Shown: positions 31,219-39,290 of the stretch, piece after piece | How positions within the stretch are numbered: position 1 is the stretch's first letter | Layout: each line of letters starts with the position of its first letter | Assembly: GCA_903824675.1 (NCBI GenBank) | Contig: CAIJXV010000037.1 | Span: 1 to 39,445, forward strand | Direction: 5' to 3' | DNA length: 39,445 nt | Source: an uncultured bacterium | GTDB taxonomy: Bacteria > Verrucomicrobiota > Kiritimatiellia > CAIKKV01 > CAIJXV01 | Notes under the pieces: model-generated | Database searches by the model: none | What the model was told of the DNA's origin: nothing | The model's input: only the letters and a program-made list of their open reading frames with translations | Position numbers and translations under genes: made by a program

Positions 31219-33528
31219 ATGGTCAGACGAACTTATCACATTCGGGGCATTGTTCAGGGTGTCGGGTTCCGCCCGACGCTCCACCGGCTGGCCCGATCTG
31301 CGGGGTTGGGCGGTTCGATTCAAAATCGACCCGGCTTGGTCTGGCTCGTCCTCGAAGGCCCCCCCGGAAAAATCGACACCTTCCTGAAAGAGCTTCCCCA
31401 CCGTCTCCCCCCCCAGGCGCGCATGGATTCTCTCTCGCTCCAATCCGAAGCCCCTCTTCTTCGGGCCTCCCCCACGCCCTTTCAGATTCTCACCAGCGCC
31501 GCCTCCGAAGAAATCGGCGCCGTCCTCCCTCCCGATGCCGCCCTTTGCCCCGCCTGTCGTAATGAGTTGCTCGATCCGGCCAACCGCCGGTTTGGTTATG
31601 CCTTCATTACCTGTGCGGACTGTGGCCCCCGTTACACGCTCATTCATTCCGCTCCTTACGATCGGGAACGCACCACGATGTCCTCCTTTCCCCTGTGTCC
31701 GGAGTGTCAGCGGGAATACACCGATCCAGCCAACCGCCGCTTCCATGCCGAATCGATTGCCTGCCCGGTTTGCGGGCCACAGTTGACCCTGGCCGATACG
31801 GAGGGCCACCCCATCCCCAAGCCTCCCATCGCTTCTATTCGCGCAGCGCTCGCGGCCGGCCAGATCGTCGCACTTAAAGGGATCGGCGGGTTTCATCTGG
31901 CCGTCGACGCCGGAAATCGCACCGCGATTCAAACCCTCCGCCACCGCAAAAACAGACCCGACAAACCTTTGGCTGTGATGGCCAACAATCTGGACACCAT
32001 CCGTCATTTCTGTGTTGTTCCCCCGGGGGCCGGCGATTTGCTTGAATCGCCGCAAGCGCCCATTGTCATCCTGGATCTGCTTCCCGATGCCGCCGAGCGG
32101 GGATTGCCAATCGACCTGATTTCACCCGACACATCCACCCTCGGCGTCTTCCTCCCCACCTCCCCCCTCCATCATCTCCTTTTCCAGCCTTTGCCCGGCG
32201 ATCCCACTCCCCCGTTCACGCTGCTGGTCATGACCAGCGGAAATCGGGGCGGGGAACCGATCTGTATCACCGAAGCGGAAGCCGTCGAGCGGTTGAACGG
32301 AATCGCCGATCTGTTTCTTTTCCACAATCGCCCCATCAACCTGCGCAATGATGATTCCATCTGCGTCATCCGTCGGGGCCAACCCCAAGTCTGGCGACGA
32401 GCGCGTGGCTATGCCCCCGTGCCGTTCATGCTTGCCCATTCCTCCGATACCTGCGTACTCGCTCTGGGCGCCGAAATCAAAAATACCCTCGCGCTCCGAT
32501 TCGATGATTGCGTCGTCCTGTCCCCTCACATCGGTGATCTGGAAACCCCTGAAGCACTGGATAGCCTCGAGCAAACCGCACGGGCCCTGCCGGCTTTTTT
32601 CAAACGAATGCCCGGCCAGATCGCCGTGGATGCCCATCCGGATTTCCATTCCACCCGCCTGGGCGTGCGACTGGGACGCGAATGGGATATCCCGGTGCGT
32701 CCCGTCCAACACCACTATGCCCACGCCCTGGCCTGTTTACAGGAACAGGGCCGATCTGAAGGATTGGCGCTGGTTCTGGACGGAACCGGCTGGGGACCCG
32801 ACCAAACCATATGGGGGGCGGAACTTTTAGATGTTTCACCCGGCGGATTTCGCCGCTGGGCCACTTTTGAGCCCTCCCCCCTCCCCGGCGGTGACGCCGC
32901 CGTCCGCCATCCTCTCCGCCAACTCATCGCCCGCCGCTTTGCCGCCGGGCTCGACGCCAAAATCGATCGCCAACTCACCCCGCATTCCACCCCCGACGCC
33001 GTAGCTGTCTGGCAATCCCAATGCCAATCCGGTACGGTCTGCCCCCGATCGCGTTCGGCAGGCCGACTTTTCGATGCGGTGGCGGCCTTGCTGGGACTGG
33101 CTCCGGACCCCATTACCTATGAGGGCCAGGCGGCCATCCGCCTCGAAGCGGCGGCGCGACGCGTCCCGCCTCCCTCCGCTGCACCCCGTTGGTTTACCGC
33201 CCGCCAGGAAAAAGGACTCCTGATTCTCGATTGGGCCCCGCTCTTTCAAGATCTTTCCGATTTACAAAAGATCCGGCGTACCCCTGAAATAATTGCCGCC
33301 CAGTTTCATGTTGCCGTGGCCGAAGCCTGCCTCTTTATGATACAATTTGCCCTCGAATATTCGAACCACCGGGAGGTGGCGTTGAGTGGAGGCGTATTCA
33401 TGAACCAACTATTGACGAACCGGGTGGTCGGTAGCCTTGAAACATCAGGTATCCACCCCCTGCTACACCGTCAGACTCCACCCAACGACGGATGTATTGC
33501 CCTGGGCCAGACCCTGGCGGAAGGATGA
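31219..33528 (+). CDS. hypF: Carbamoyltransferase HypF
   Basis: HypF turns carbamoyl phosphate into a carbamoyl adenylate and passes the carbamoyl group to the C-terminal Cys of HypE, the source of CN ligands on the NiFe site. The 769 residues show an N-terminal acylphosphatase domain (RGIVQGVGFRPTLHRLA), four CxxC zinc motifs between residues 109 and 186, a YrdC-like region (GIGGFHLAVDA and KNRPDKPLAVM), and a Kae1-like C-terminal domain with HHYAHALAC, LDGTGWGPDQTIWGAE and LSGGVFMNQLL. AGGA lies 7 bases before the ATG. It begins the hyp operon and ends 1 base before hypC. Confidence 0.97.
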   Translation: MVRRTYHIRGIVQGVGFRPTLHRLARSAGLGGSIQNRPGLVWLVLEGPPGKIDTFLKELPHRLPPQARMDSLSLQSEAPLLRASPTPFQILTSAASEEIGAVLPPDAALCPACRNELLDPANRRFGYAFITCADCGPRYTLIHSAPYDRERTTMSSFPLCPECQREYTDPANRRFHAESIACPVCGPQLTLADTEGHPIPKPPIASIRAALAAGQIVALKGIGGFHLAVDAGNRTAIQTLRHRKNRPDKPLAVMANNLDTIRHFCVVPPGAGDLLESPQAPIVILDLLPDAAERGLPIDLISPDTSTLGVFLPTSPLHHLLFQPLPGDPTPPFTLLVMTSGNRGGEPICITEAEAVERLNGIADLFLFHNRPINLRNDDSICVIRRGQPQVWRRARGYAPVPFMLAHSSDTCVLALGAEIKNTLALRFDDCVVLSPHIGDLETPEALDSLEQTARALPAFFKRMPGQIAVDAHPDFHSTRLGVRLGREWDIPVRPVQHHYAHALACLQEQGRSEGLALVLDGTGWGPDQTIWGAELLDVSPGGFRRWATFEPSPLPGGDAAVRHPLRQLIARRFAAGLDAKIDRQLTPHSTPDAVAVWQSQCQSGTVCPRSRSAGRLFDAVAALLGLAPDPITYEGQAAIRLEAAARRVPPPSAAPRWFTARQEKGLLILDWAPLFQDLSDLQKIRRTPEIIAAQFHVAVAEACLFMIQFALEYSNHREVALSGGVFMNQLLTNRVVGSLETSGIHPLLHRQTPPNDGCIALGQTLAEG

Positions 33529-33529
33529 T

Positions 33530-33790
33530 ATGTGCCTTGCGATCCCCATGCTGCTCATTGAAGTCAAACCCAATGGAACCGGTATCGTCGAATTGAATGG
33601 TCTCCAGCAGGAGGTTAATTTGGGCTTGGTCGAAGATGCCCGACCCGGCCGGTACGTGATCGTTCACGCCGGGTTCGCCATCGAAACGCTGGATGAAGTC
33701 CAGGCCCGCGAACTGATCGATCTCTTCGCTCAACTGGCCGCGCAAATACCCAACCCGCCCACTTCTGAACGGACCGGACAACCCGCATGA
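33530..33790 (+). CDS. hypC: Hydrogenase maturation chaperone HypC
   Basis: HypC (HupF family) carries the Fe(CN)2CO group with HypD and delivers it to the large hydrogenase subunit. The 86-residue protein starts with MCLAIPM, where Cys 2 is the essential residue, and has the family VEDARPGRYVIVHAGFAIETLDEVQA block. I start at the ATG at 33530 with AAGGA 4-5 bases upstream; a longer in-frame extension lies within hypF and is not coding. It overlaps hypD by ATGA. Confidence 0.96.
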   Translation: MCLAIPMLLIEVKPNGTGIVELNGLQQEVNLGLVEDARPGRYVIVHAGFAIETLDEVQARELIDLFAQLAAQIPNPPTSERTGQPA

Positions 33791-34932
33791 ACAATTGGAT
33801 TGATCCTTTCCGTAATCCCGCCGTCGCCGATGTTTTGGCGGGACGCATCGGCGATCTCGGCCGGCAACTGGCGGTCCGGAGGCCCGGCCCGATCCGAATC
33901 ATGGAAGTCTGCGGCAGTCACACCATGTCCATCGCCCGCTACGGTTTGCGCGATCTCCTGCCACCCCAGGTCGATCTGGTCAGTGGCCCCGGATGTCCCG
34001 TTTGCGTCACCGACACCGGCTACTTGGATACCGCCATTTGCCTGGCCCGGCAGGGCGTGATCATCGCCACCTTCGGCGATATGCTCAATGTGCCCGGTTC
34101 CGACACCACGCTGGGTCGCGTCCGCTCTGAGGGAGCCCGGATCGAGGTGTGTTACTCCCCATCCGAAGCCCTTGCCCATGCCCGACAGAATCCCGGCCGG
34201 GAAGTGGTTTTCCTGGCCATCGGATTCGAAACCACCATCGGTCCCGTCATCAGTTTAATCGATCCCGCCCGTACGGAAGGTCTTAAGAACCTTTCCCTCC
34301 TGGTGGCCTTCAAACGCATTCCGCCCGCACTCGCCCTCCTGCGAGCCGACCCTGAGCTGGCCATCGATGCCTTCCTTTGTCCGGCCCATGTGAGCGCCAT
34401 TATCGGCGCCCATGCTTATGATTTTCTGACCGGACCGAAGGGCATCCCCTGTGTCATTGCCGGATTCGAACCGCTGGACATCCTGATCGGCATCGACCAT
34501 ATCCTGCAGCAGAAAATGAAAGGCGAGGCCCGGGTCGAGAATCTCTACAATCGGGTGGTCAGAGAAAATGGTAATCTCCGCGCGCAGGCGTTGATCGACC
34601 GGATTCTAGAACCTGTTTCCACACCTTGGCGCGGACTGGGAATTTTGCCGGATAGCGGACTGGCGTTGCGCCCGGACTATGCGGATTTCGATGCCCCCCG
34701 CAAACTGGGCGTCCCGCTCAAGACCGGCGTCCCGCCCACCGCCTGCCGCTGTGGGGATGTCATCAAGGGAAAGTTGCATCCTCCGGAATGCCCTCTTTTC
34801 GGACTGGCCTGCAACCCCGATCACCCGGTGGGTCCCTGCATGGTCAGTGCCGAAGGATCCTGTGCAGCTGCCTTTAAATACGCACGCTTGGCGCTATCTC
34901 CTTCCAACTGCGTAGTACATCAACCAGACTGA
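33787..34932 (+). CDS. hypD: Hydrogenase maturation Fe-S protein HypD
   Basis: HypD is the Fe4S4 scaffold on which HypC builds the Fe(CN)2CO group. The 381 residues show MEVCGSHTMSI at 39-49, LVSGPGCPVCVT at 64-75, FATFGD-like and GFETTIGP segments, and a C-terminal cysteine set ACRCGDVIKGKLHPPECPLFG and CNPDHPVGPCMVSAEGSC. These match the conserved iron-sulfur and catalytic cysteines. The ATG shares ATGA with hypC. It is followed by a 230-base gap with a long inverted repeat before hypE, which breaks the otherwise tight spacing. Confidence 0.97.
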   Translation: MNNWIDPFRNPAVADVLAGRIGDLGRQLAVRRPGPIRIMEVCGSHTMSIARYGLRDLLPPQVDLVSGPGCPVCVTDTGYLDTAICLARQGVIIATFGDMLNVPGSDTTLGRVRSEGARIEVCYSPSEALAHARQNPGREVVFLAIGFETTIGPVISLIDPARTEGLKNLSLLVAFKRIPPALALLRADPELAIDAFLCPAHVSAIIGAHAYDFLTGPKGIPCVIAGFEPLDILIGIDHILQQKMKGEARVENLYNRVVRENGNLRAQALIDRILEPVSTPWRGLGILPDSGLALRPDYADFDAPRKLGVPLKTGVPPTACRCGDVIKGKLHPPECPLFGLACNPDHPVGPCMVSAEGSCAAAFKYARLALSPSNCVVHQPD

Positions 34933-34989
34933 TAGGGAATAGGTTATGCTGAACCGGTGTTCTTTCTTTGACGGCGGCTTTTCGCTCCT

Positions 34990-35098
34990 CCCTCCCCCCG
35001 GCGCGGGGGAGGGCCTGGGGAGAGGGGGACCAGTCGAAACGAGACACGGATTTCCATCGATCCCCCTCACCCTACCCTCCCCCGCGCCGGGGGGAGGG
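34990..35098. repeat. Long inverted repeat between hypD and hypE
   Basis: Arms at 34990-35028 and 35062-35098 pair over most of their length: CCCTCCCCCCGGCGCGGGGG on the left matches its complement on the right, with a few mismatches in the outer part. The 33-base loop is unique. Such a C/G-rich palindrome resembles widespread mobile palindromic elements of bacteria. It contains no gene; it would form a very stable hairpin in hyp mRNA. Confidence 0.9.
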
Positions 35099-35162
35099 AA
35101 AAGCCCTCACCTCTTCCGAAACGATAAAAAACAAAAAGATTACCACAGATCGTAAGGATCGT

Positions 35163-36164
35163 ATGGAAACTATTCAGTTGGCACATGGAGGCGGGGGATA
35201 CCTGACCCATGAATTGATTCGCGCGGAAATTCTTTCCCGTTTTGGCAATGGACCGTTGGCCCATCTCCCCGATGGCGCCACGCTTCCCAATCCCGGCGGG
35301 ACCCTGATTTTCACCACCGACAGTTTTGTCGTCCAACCCCTCTTTTTTCCCGGAGGCGACATCGGCGAATTGGCGGTCTATGGAACGGCCAACGATATTG
35401 CCGTCTGTGGCGGACGCCCCCTGTGGTTATCGCTGGCGATGATCTTGGAAGAAGGCCTGCCACTCGCCACCCTGCGCCGGGTCCTCGACTCCATTCAACG
35501 CGCCACCACCCGGTGCGACATCACCATCGTCACGGGTGACACCAAGGTGGTCCCAAAGGGTCAATGCGACGGTCTTTACCTCAATACCGCCGGTATCGGT
35601 GTACGCCGTCCCGGATTTCAACCCGGGGTCAATACCCTGCGCACCGGAGATGTTATTCTGGTTAGCGGAACGTTGGGCGATCATGGCGCGGCGGTCCTCG
35701 CGGCCCGCGGACAGGTTCCCCTGCTCAATGGCCCCCGCAGTGATACGGGCCCCGTGCAGAATCTCGTCGAATCCATCGGCACCCATGCCCCCCATATCCG
35801 CTTCATGCGGGATCCGACCCGGGGCGGCCTCGCCGCCGTTCTCAATGAAATCGTCGAAGGTCTGCCACTGGGCATTCGTATGGAGGAAGCCGCCCTGCCA
35901 CTGACTCCTGAGGTCAGGGCGGTGGCCGAGCTCATGGGGCTGGATCCCCTGCATTTGCCCTCGGAGGGGCGAATCGTCGCCGTTTGCGCACCGGAGGCTG
36001 CAGACGCCATCCTCGCCTCCTGGCGAACCCTGCCGGAAGGCCGGGATGCCTGCCGGATCGGTCAGGTTACCGGGGATGCCGGCCGGGTAATTTTGATGAC
36101 CCTCGCCGGGGGGAAACGACTGGTGGATCAACCCCGCGGAGAATTATTACCCCGGATTTGCTGA
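35163..36164 (+). CDS. hypE: Hydrogenase maturation protein HypE
   Basis: HypE dehydrates the carbamoyl group attached to its C-terminal Cys to a thiocyanate, giving CN to the HypC-HypD complex. The 333-residue protein has the AIR-synthase-like fold: HGGGGYLTHELI near the start, DIAVCGGRPLWLSLAMILEEG, TGDTKVVPKGQCDGLY and DPTRGGLAAVLNEI, and ends in PRIC, whose Cys is the acceptor. AAGGA precedes the ATG at 35163 by 4 bases; the longer frame upstream would run through the palindrome and is not real. It lies 27 bases before hypA. Confidence 0.97.
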   Translation: METIQLAHGGGGYLTHELIRAEILSRFGNGPLAHLPDGATLPNPGGTLIFTTDSFVVQPLFFPGGDIGELAVYGTANDIAVCGGRPLWLSLAMILEEGLPLATLRRVLDSIQRATTRCDITIVTGDTKVVPKGQCDGLYLNTAGIGVRRPGFQPGVNTLRTGDVILVSGTLGDHGAAVLAARGQVPLLNGPRSDTGPVQNLVESIGTHAPHIRFMRDPTRGGLAAVLNEIVEGLPLGIRMEEAALPLTPEVRAVAELMGLDPLHLPSEGRIVAVCAPEAADAILASWRTLPEGRDACRIGQVTGDAGRVILMTLAGGKRLVDQPRGELLPRIC

Positions 36165-36191
36165 GTCCGGGAAACTTTCTGTAAGGCCCTT

Positions 36192-36539
36192 ATGCACGAA
36201 CTCTCCATTGCACAGGCGCTCGTTGACCAGGTTCAAAAGATTGCGAAGGAATCCAACTCCGGAAAAGTTATCCGAATCACCCTGCGGATTGGAAAACTCG
36301 CCGGAGTCGACCCGGAAGCCCTGTCGTTCGCTTTTCCCATCGCCGCCGAGGGCACCTGCTTACACAGCACCCTCATCGAAGTCATTTCGGTTGAACCGGA
36401 GTTGCGCTGTCGCGCCTGCGGGAAATCCGTCGAAACAGAGTTTGTTTTAGCCTGTGTGCATTGCGGTTCCAAAGATCTCGATCTCAAGCAGGGCAGGGAA
36501 TTGATGATCGAGTCCGTGGAGATGGAAGATCTTTCGTAG
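36192..36539 (+). CDS. hypA: Hydrogenase nickel-insertion protein HypA
   Basis: HypA brings Ni to the hydrogenase large subunit. The 115 residues begin with MHELSIAQ, where His 2 and the N-terminus form the nickel site, and carry a zinc module CRACGKS...CVHCGS in the second half. GAG-type spacing is loose, with TAAGG about 5 bases before the ATG. It is the last hyp gene; hypB, the usual GTPase partner, is not in this window. It converges on the radical SAM gene after 28 bases with no clear terminator. Confidence 0.96.
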   Translation: MHELSIAQALVDQVQKIAKESNSGKVIRITLRIGKLAGVDPEALSFAFPIAAEGTCLHSTLIEVISVEPELRCRACGKSVETEFVLACVHCGSKDLDLKQGRELMIESVEMEDLS

Positions 36540-36567
36540 CCATTCCGGAGATTGGACGGGGTGGACC

Positions 36568-37563
36568 CTAGTTTGATGAAACGGCCCGAGTCGGCGGAAT
36601 AAGGGCGGCATTCCAGATCGCTCGACCGGCGCGGTGTTCCACCTCTATCCGTCCGACGGACTGTAAAAGTTCTAATTCAGACCTGACGATCGCTGAATCC
36701 AGACCCAGTCCCTGGGCAATCTCCTCCACCGTGGAGGGATGCCGTTGGACCAATCCAAAGATTTGTTCCCGACACCCTTCACCCGACAAAGGTCCAGCCC
36801 CCTTCCCCTCATTCCGGCCAGGCACACCGAGGGTCGCGACCGGCACGCCGGCACACACTACCTCGCACGGTTCAAAAAGATGCGCCCGATCCGCCAGGAT
36901 ATCCGCCTCCACCGCGCCCACGGCCGAATCCGTCGGGGATCGGACAACCGTGTTGAGTTGAATCTGGTTCGGCGCGAAGGTCCGTACGAAGTCCGCAATC
37001 CGGGCCACTTGGTCCGGCTGATCATTGATGCCCCGGGCCAGAAACACTTCAACCCATAAGGTTCCGACATATTCCTGGCGAAACGTGCGGATGCCCTCTG
37101 CGATCGACGCCAGACGAAGGGCCGAATGGGGCCTGTTCAGCCGCCGAAAGGAATCTTCATCCCAGGCGCTAAACGAAACCTTGACCACATCAGCCGCCTG
37201 TGCTGCCAGACGAACCTCAGGCAAATAAAAAAGAGAACCGTTGCTGAGGAGGGCCGTGTGAACTCCCGATGCCGCCGGGACCGCCCGCAGGATATCACCA
37301 AATCGGGAATGCAGGGTGGGTTCACCGGCACCCGACAGGGTTAAATAATCGGCCCGGCCGCCGGAAGCGCACCAGGCCGATAATTCCGCGATCACCTCAG
37401 CGGTCGGCACATATTCCCGGCGTTCAAGAGTCAACCCGGTCGTGGCCCCCACCTGACAAAACCCACAGTCGAAACTGCAGGTTTTGAAGGGGACCAAATC
37501 GATCCCGAGCGACCAACCCAGACGCCGGGACTTGACTGGACCGAATAGAAAGCGGGGTGCCAA
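36568..37563 (-). CDS. Radical SAM protein, COG0731 (TYW1-like) family
   Basis: The 331-residue protein has FGPVKSRRLGWSLGIDLVPFKTCSFDCGFC near 6-35, with the CxxxCxxC iron-sulfur motif, then LSGAGEPTLHS (SAM site) and ISAWDE-like VSFSAWDEDSF. The opening FGPV.SRRLG.SLGID is the mark of the COG0731 group, related in part to tRNA wybutosine enzymes, but bacterial members are of unproven function. A C-terminal winged-helix region (about 268-320) follows. The start is TTG at 37563, as the family N-terminus begins here and no ATG fits. It is 8 bases after a ferredoxin gene, which may supply electrons. It ends facing hypA. Confidence 0.88.
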   Translation of the reverse strand: MAPRFLFGPVKSRRLGWSLGIDLVPFKTCSFDCGFCQVGATTGLTLERREYVPTAEVIAELSAWCASGGRADYLTLSGAGEPTLHSRFGDILRAVPAASGVHTALLSNGSLFYLPEVRLAAQAADVVKVSFSAWDEDSFRRLNRPHSALRLASIAEGIRTFRQEYVGTLWVEVFLARGINDQPDQVARIADFVRTFAPNQIQLNTVVRSPTDSAVGAVEADILADRAHLFEPCEVVCAGVPVATLGVPGRNEGKGAGPLSGEGCREQIFGLVQRHPSTVEEIAQGLGLDSAIVRSELELLQSVGRIEVEHRAGRAIWNAALIPPTRAVSSN

Positions 37564-37571
37564 AGCGTCTC

Positions 37572-37742
37572 TTATTTCTGCGAAATCGCCTCAACCGGGC
37601 ATTCGCCGGCGCACAAACCACAATCGACACATTTATCCGCATCGATGACATATTGGTCCGTGCCTTCGGAAATGGCTTCTTGGGGACAGACTTCAGCGCA
37701 ACTGCCGCATTTGGTGCATTTATCCGAGATATCGTAGGCCAT
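37572..37742 (-). CDS. 2[4Fe-4S] ferredoxin
   Basis: This 56-residue product has two CxxCxxCxxxCP clusters, CTKCGSCAEVCP near 9-20 and CVDCGLCAGECP near 39-50, the clostridial type that carries two 4Fe-4S clusters and one-electron transfer at low potential. AAGGA lies 7 bases before the ATG at 37742. It lies between the metallophosphoesterase (42-base gap) and the radical SAM gene (8-base gap), so it probably reduces the radical SAM cluster or another enzyme. Confidence 0.96.
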   Translation of the reverse strand: MAYDISDKCTKCGSCAEVCPQEAISEGTDQYVIDADKCVDCGLCAGECPVEAISQK

Positions 37743-37784
37743 GGTATTATCCTTTCCGTAGGGTTTATTGTTGTTTTTGGAGCG

Positions 37785-38507
37785 TCACATCCCGAGCGCC
37801 AGGCGTTGTGCCAGTCGCTCGGGGAGACCGGCATCCAAAATCTTTTGTTGCGTCAGCGTAAAATCATATTCGACCCGACGGAAGACCACCTCATGGGCCT
37901 CCTGGTCATAAATCACATAGGAGGCGCGGGGATCGCCATCCCGGGGCTGGCCTACGCTTCCGCAGTTGATGAAATACTTTTTACCGAGAATGATCTTGAT
38001 CACCCCGGGTTCCACCCGCCGCACCCCGCCCGATTTTTCAAATACGGCGGGATGATGGGTATGGCCATGAAAACACACGGTGGTGGACTGGTAATTGAAA
38101 TTGGATTCGGCCTCGAGTTCGTCGAACACATAACCCCATTTATCGGGCATATCCAAGGTGCTGTGGACCAGGGCAAAACCGCTCACCAGCCGGACCAATC
38201 GCAGACTTTTCAAAAAGGCAATATCCCCATCGGCCAAACGGGAACGGGTCCAGTCAACCACATTGGCCGCGAGGGGATGAAAATCGTTAAGCGATATGGA
38301 GTGGGAACAATAGTGATCGTGGTTGCCGCACACACACACCGTGTTGAGTTGGCGAATCAAGGCCAGACATTCAGAGGGGTTGGCGTTGTAGCCGACGATA
38401 TCCCCTACGCAGGCATACGACTGGACCTCGTTCTGCCGGGCATCTTTCAGCACGGCATTCAAGGCTTCCAGATTCCCGTGGATATCGCCCAACACGGCAA
38501 ATTTCAT
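37785..38507 (-). CDS. Metallophosphoesterase (calcineurin-like, YfcE/MJ0936-type)
   Basis: The 240-residue product has all metal motifs: GDIHGN at 7-12, VGDIVGYN at 34-41, GNHDHY at 61-66, and CFHGHTHHP near 145. This two-metal fold hydrolyses phosphodiesters or phosphomonoesters; substrate is unknown. It sits 12 bases after ispD and is followed by the ferredoxin, so it is part of that operon. The Shine-Dalgarno is weak, and translation may rely on coupling with ispD. Confidence 0.93.
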   Translation of the reverse strand: MKFAVLGDIHGNLEALNAVLKDARQNEVQSYACVGDIVGYNANPSECLALIRQLNTVCVCGNHDHYCSHSISLNDFHPLAANVVDWTRSRLADGDIAFLKSLRLVRLVSGFALVHSTLDMPDKWGYVFDELEAESNFNYQSTTVCFHGHTHHPAVFEKSGGVRRVEPGVIKIILGKKYFINCGSVGQPRDGDPRASYVIYDQEAHEVVFRRVEYDFTLTQQKILDAGLPERLAQRLALGM

Positions 38508-38519
38508 GATCGGCCCGGT

Positions 38520-39197
38520 TTATAGCCCCAATAACAAGGCGGCGGATTTTAAATCATCCGGAATGGTGATCTTCAAATTGGACCAGCTCGAGGCCACCAG
38601 ATGAACCTCTTCACCGGCCAGCTCCAGGGCCGAAGACTCGTCGGTCACCGTCGCCTTGGCTTTGGCTACTTTGCGGTACGCCGCAACCAGCAATTCGTGT
38701 TTGAAAGTCTGCGGCGTCTGCACCGCCCACAGCTTGGTCCGGTCCACGGTGCGCTTCACCACCGAACCCCGATCGACTTCCTTGATCGTGTCCATGATCT
38801 TAACCGCCGCCACACCGGAACCAAATTTGCGGGCCGAGGCCAGCGTCTCGGTAATCAAAGCGGGCGTCACACAGGGCCGGGCACCATCATGAACGGCAAC
38901 CAGATCGACTTCATCGCCCAGCTCTGCCAACCCTTTCAAGACCGAATCCTGACGTTGGGTCCCCCCGGGAATCACCTTTTTCAGCTTGTGACATCCAAAA
39001 ATCTTGGCCAGCGCCTGAGCCGTTTCGACTTGTTCTTTCCGCACCACCAGGATGATGCCATGGATATCTTCACAAGCCTGGAAGGCGGCCAGGGAATAGG
39101 CAAGAACCGGCTTGCTCCCCAGGTTCAAAAAGGCCTTGTCGACATTGGGCCCAATGCGCTCGCTCTTACCTGCGGCGACAATAATGGCATAATTCAT
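38520..39197 (-). CDS. ispD: 2-C-methyl-D-erythritol 4-phosphate cytidylyltransferase IspD
   Basis: IspD joins CTP to methylerythritol 4-phosphate in the MEP route to isoprenoids. The 225 residues show IIVAAGKSERIG near the start (CTP site, Lys in AAGKSER), VHDGARPCV in the middle, SGVAAVKIMDTIKEV, WAVQTPQTF and TDESSALE, all family hallmarks. I start at the ATG at 39197 with GGAGG 8 bases upstream; the longer frame extends only into the promoter. It is the first gene of a four-gene operon. Confidence 0.97.
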   Translation of the reverse strand: MNYAIIVAAGKSERIGPNVDKAFLNLGSKPVLAYSLAAFQACEDIHGIILVVRKEQVETAQALAKIFGCHKLKKVIPGGTQRQDSVLKGLAELGDEVDLVAVHDGARPCVTPALITETLASARKFGSGVAAVKIMDTIKEVDRGSVVKRTVDRTKLWAVQTPQTFKHELLVAAYRKVAKAKATVTDESSALELAGEEVHLVASSWSNLKITIPDDLKSAALLLGL

Positions 39198-39261
39198 GAA
39201 ATGGTCCTCCGGCGGATTAAAAACCAACTCTCCGCCAATAGCCTTCCATTGGCAACAGTTC

Positions 39262-39290
39262 AATATATACCAACCGGGGCAGGATGTCAA
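39262..39290 (-). promoter_or_regulatory. Sigma70-type promoter for the ispD operon
   Basis: On the minus strand TTGACA (39290-39285), a 17-base spacer and TATATT (39267-39262) form a near-consensus promoter. Transcription starts about 7 bases further, near 39255, giving a leader of about 58 bases before the ispD ATG at 39197. Confidence 0.85.

Noticed and set aside
34968-35162. 65-codon extension of hypE
   Set aside because: It is encoded by the C/G-rich palindrome. HypE starts at 35163 with a Shine-Dalgarno sequence and the family N-terminus.
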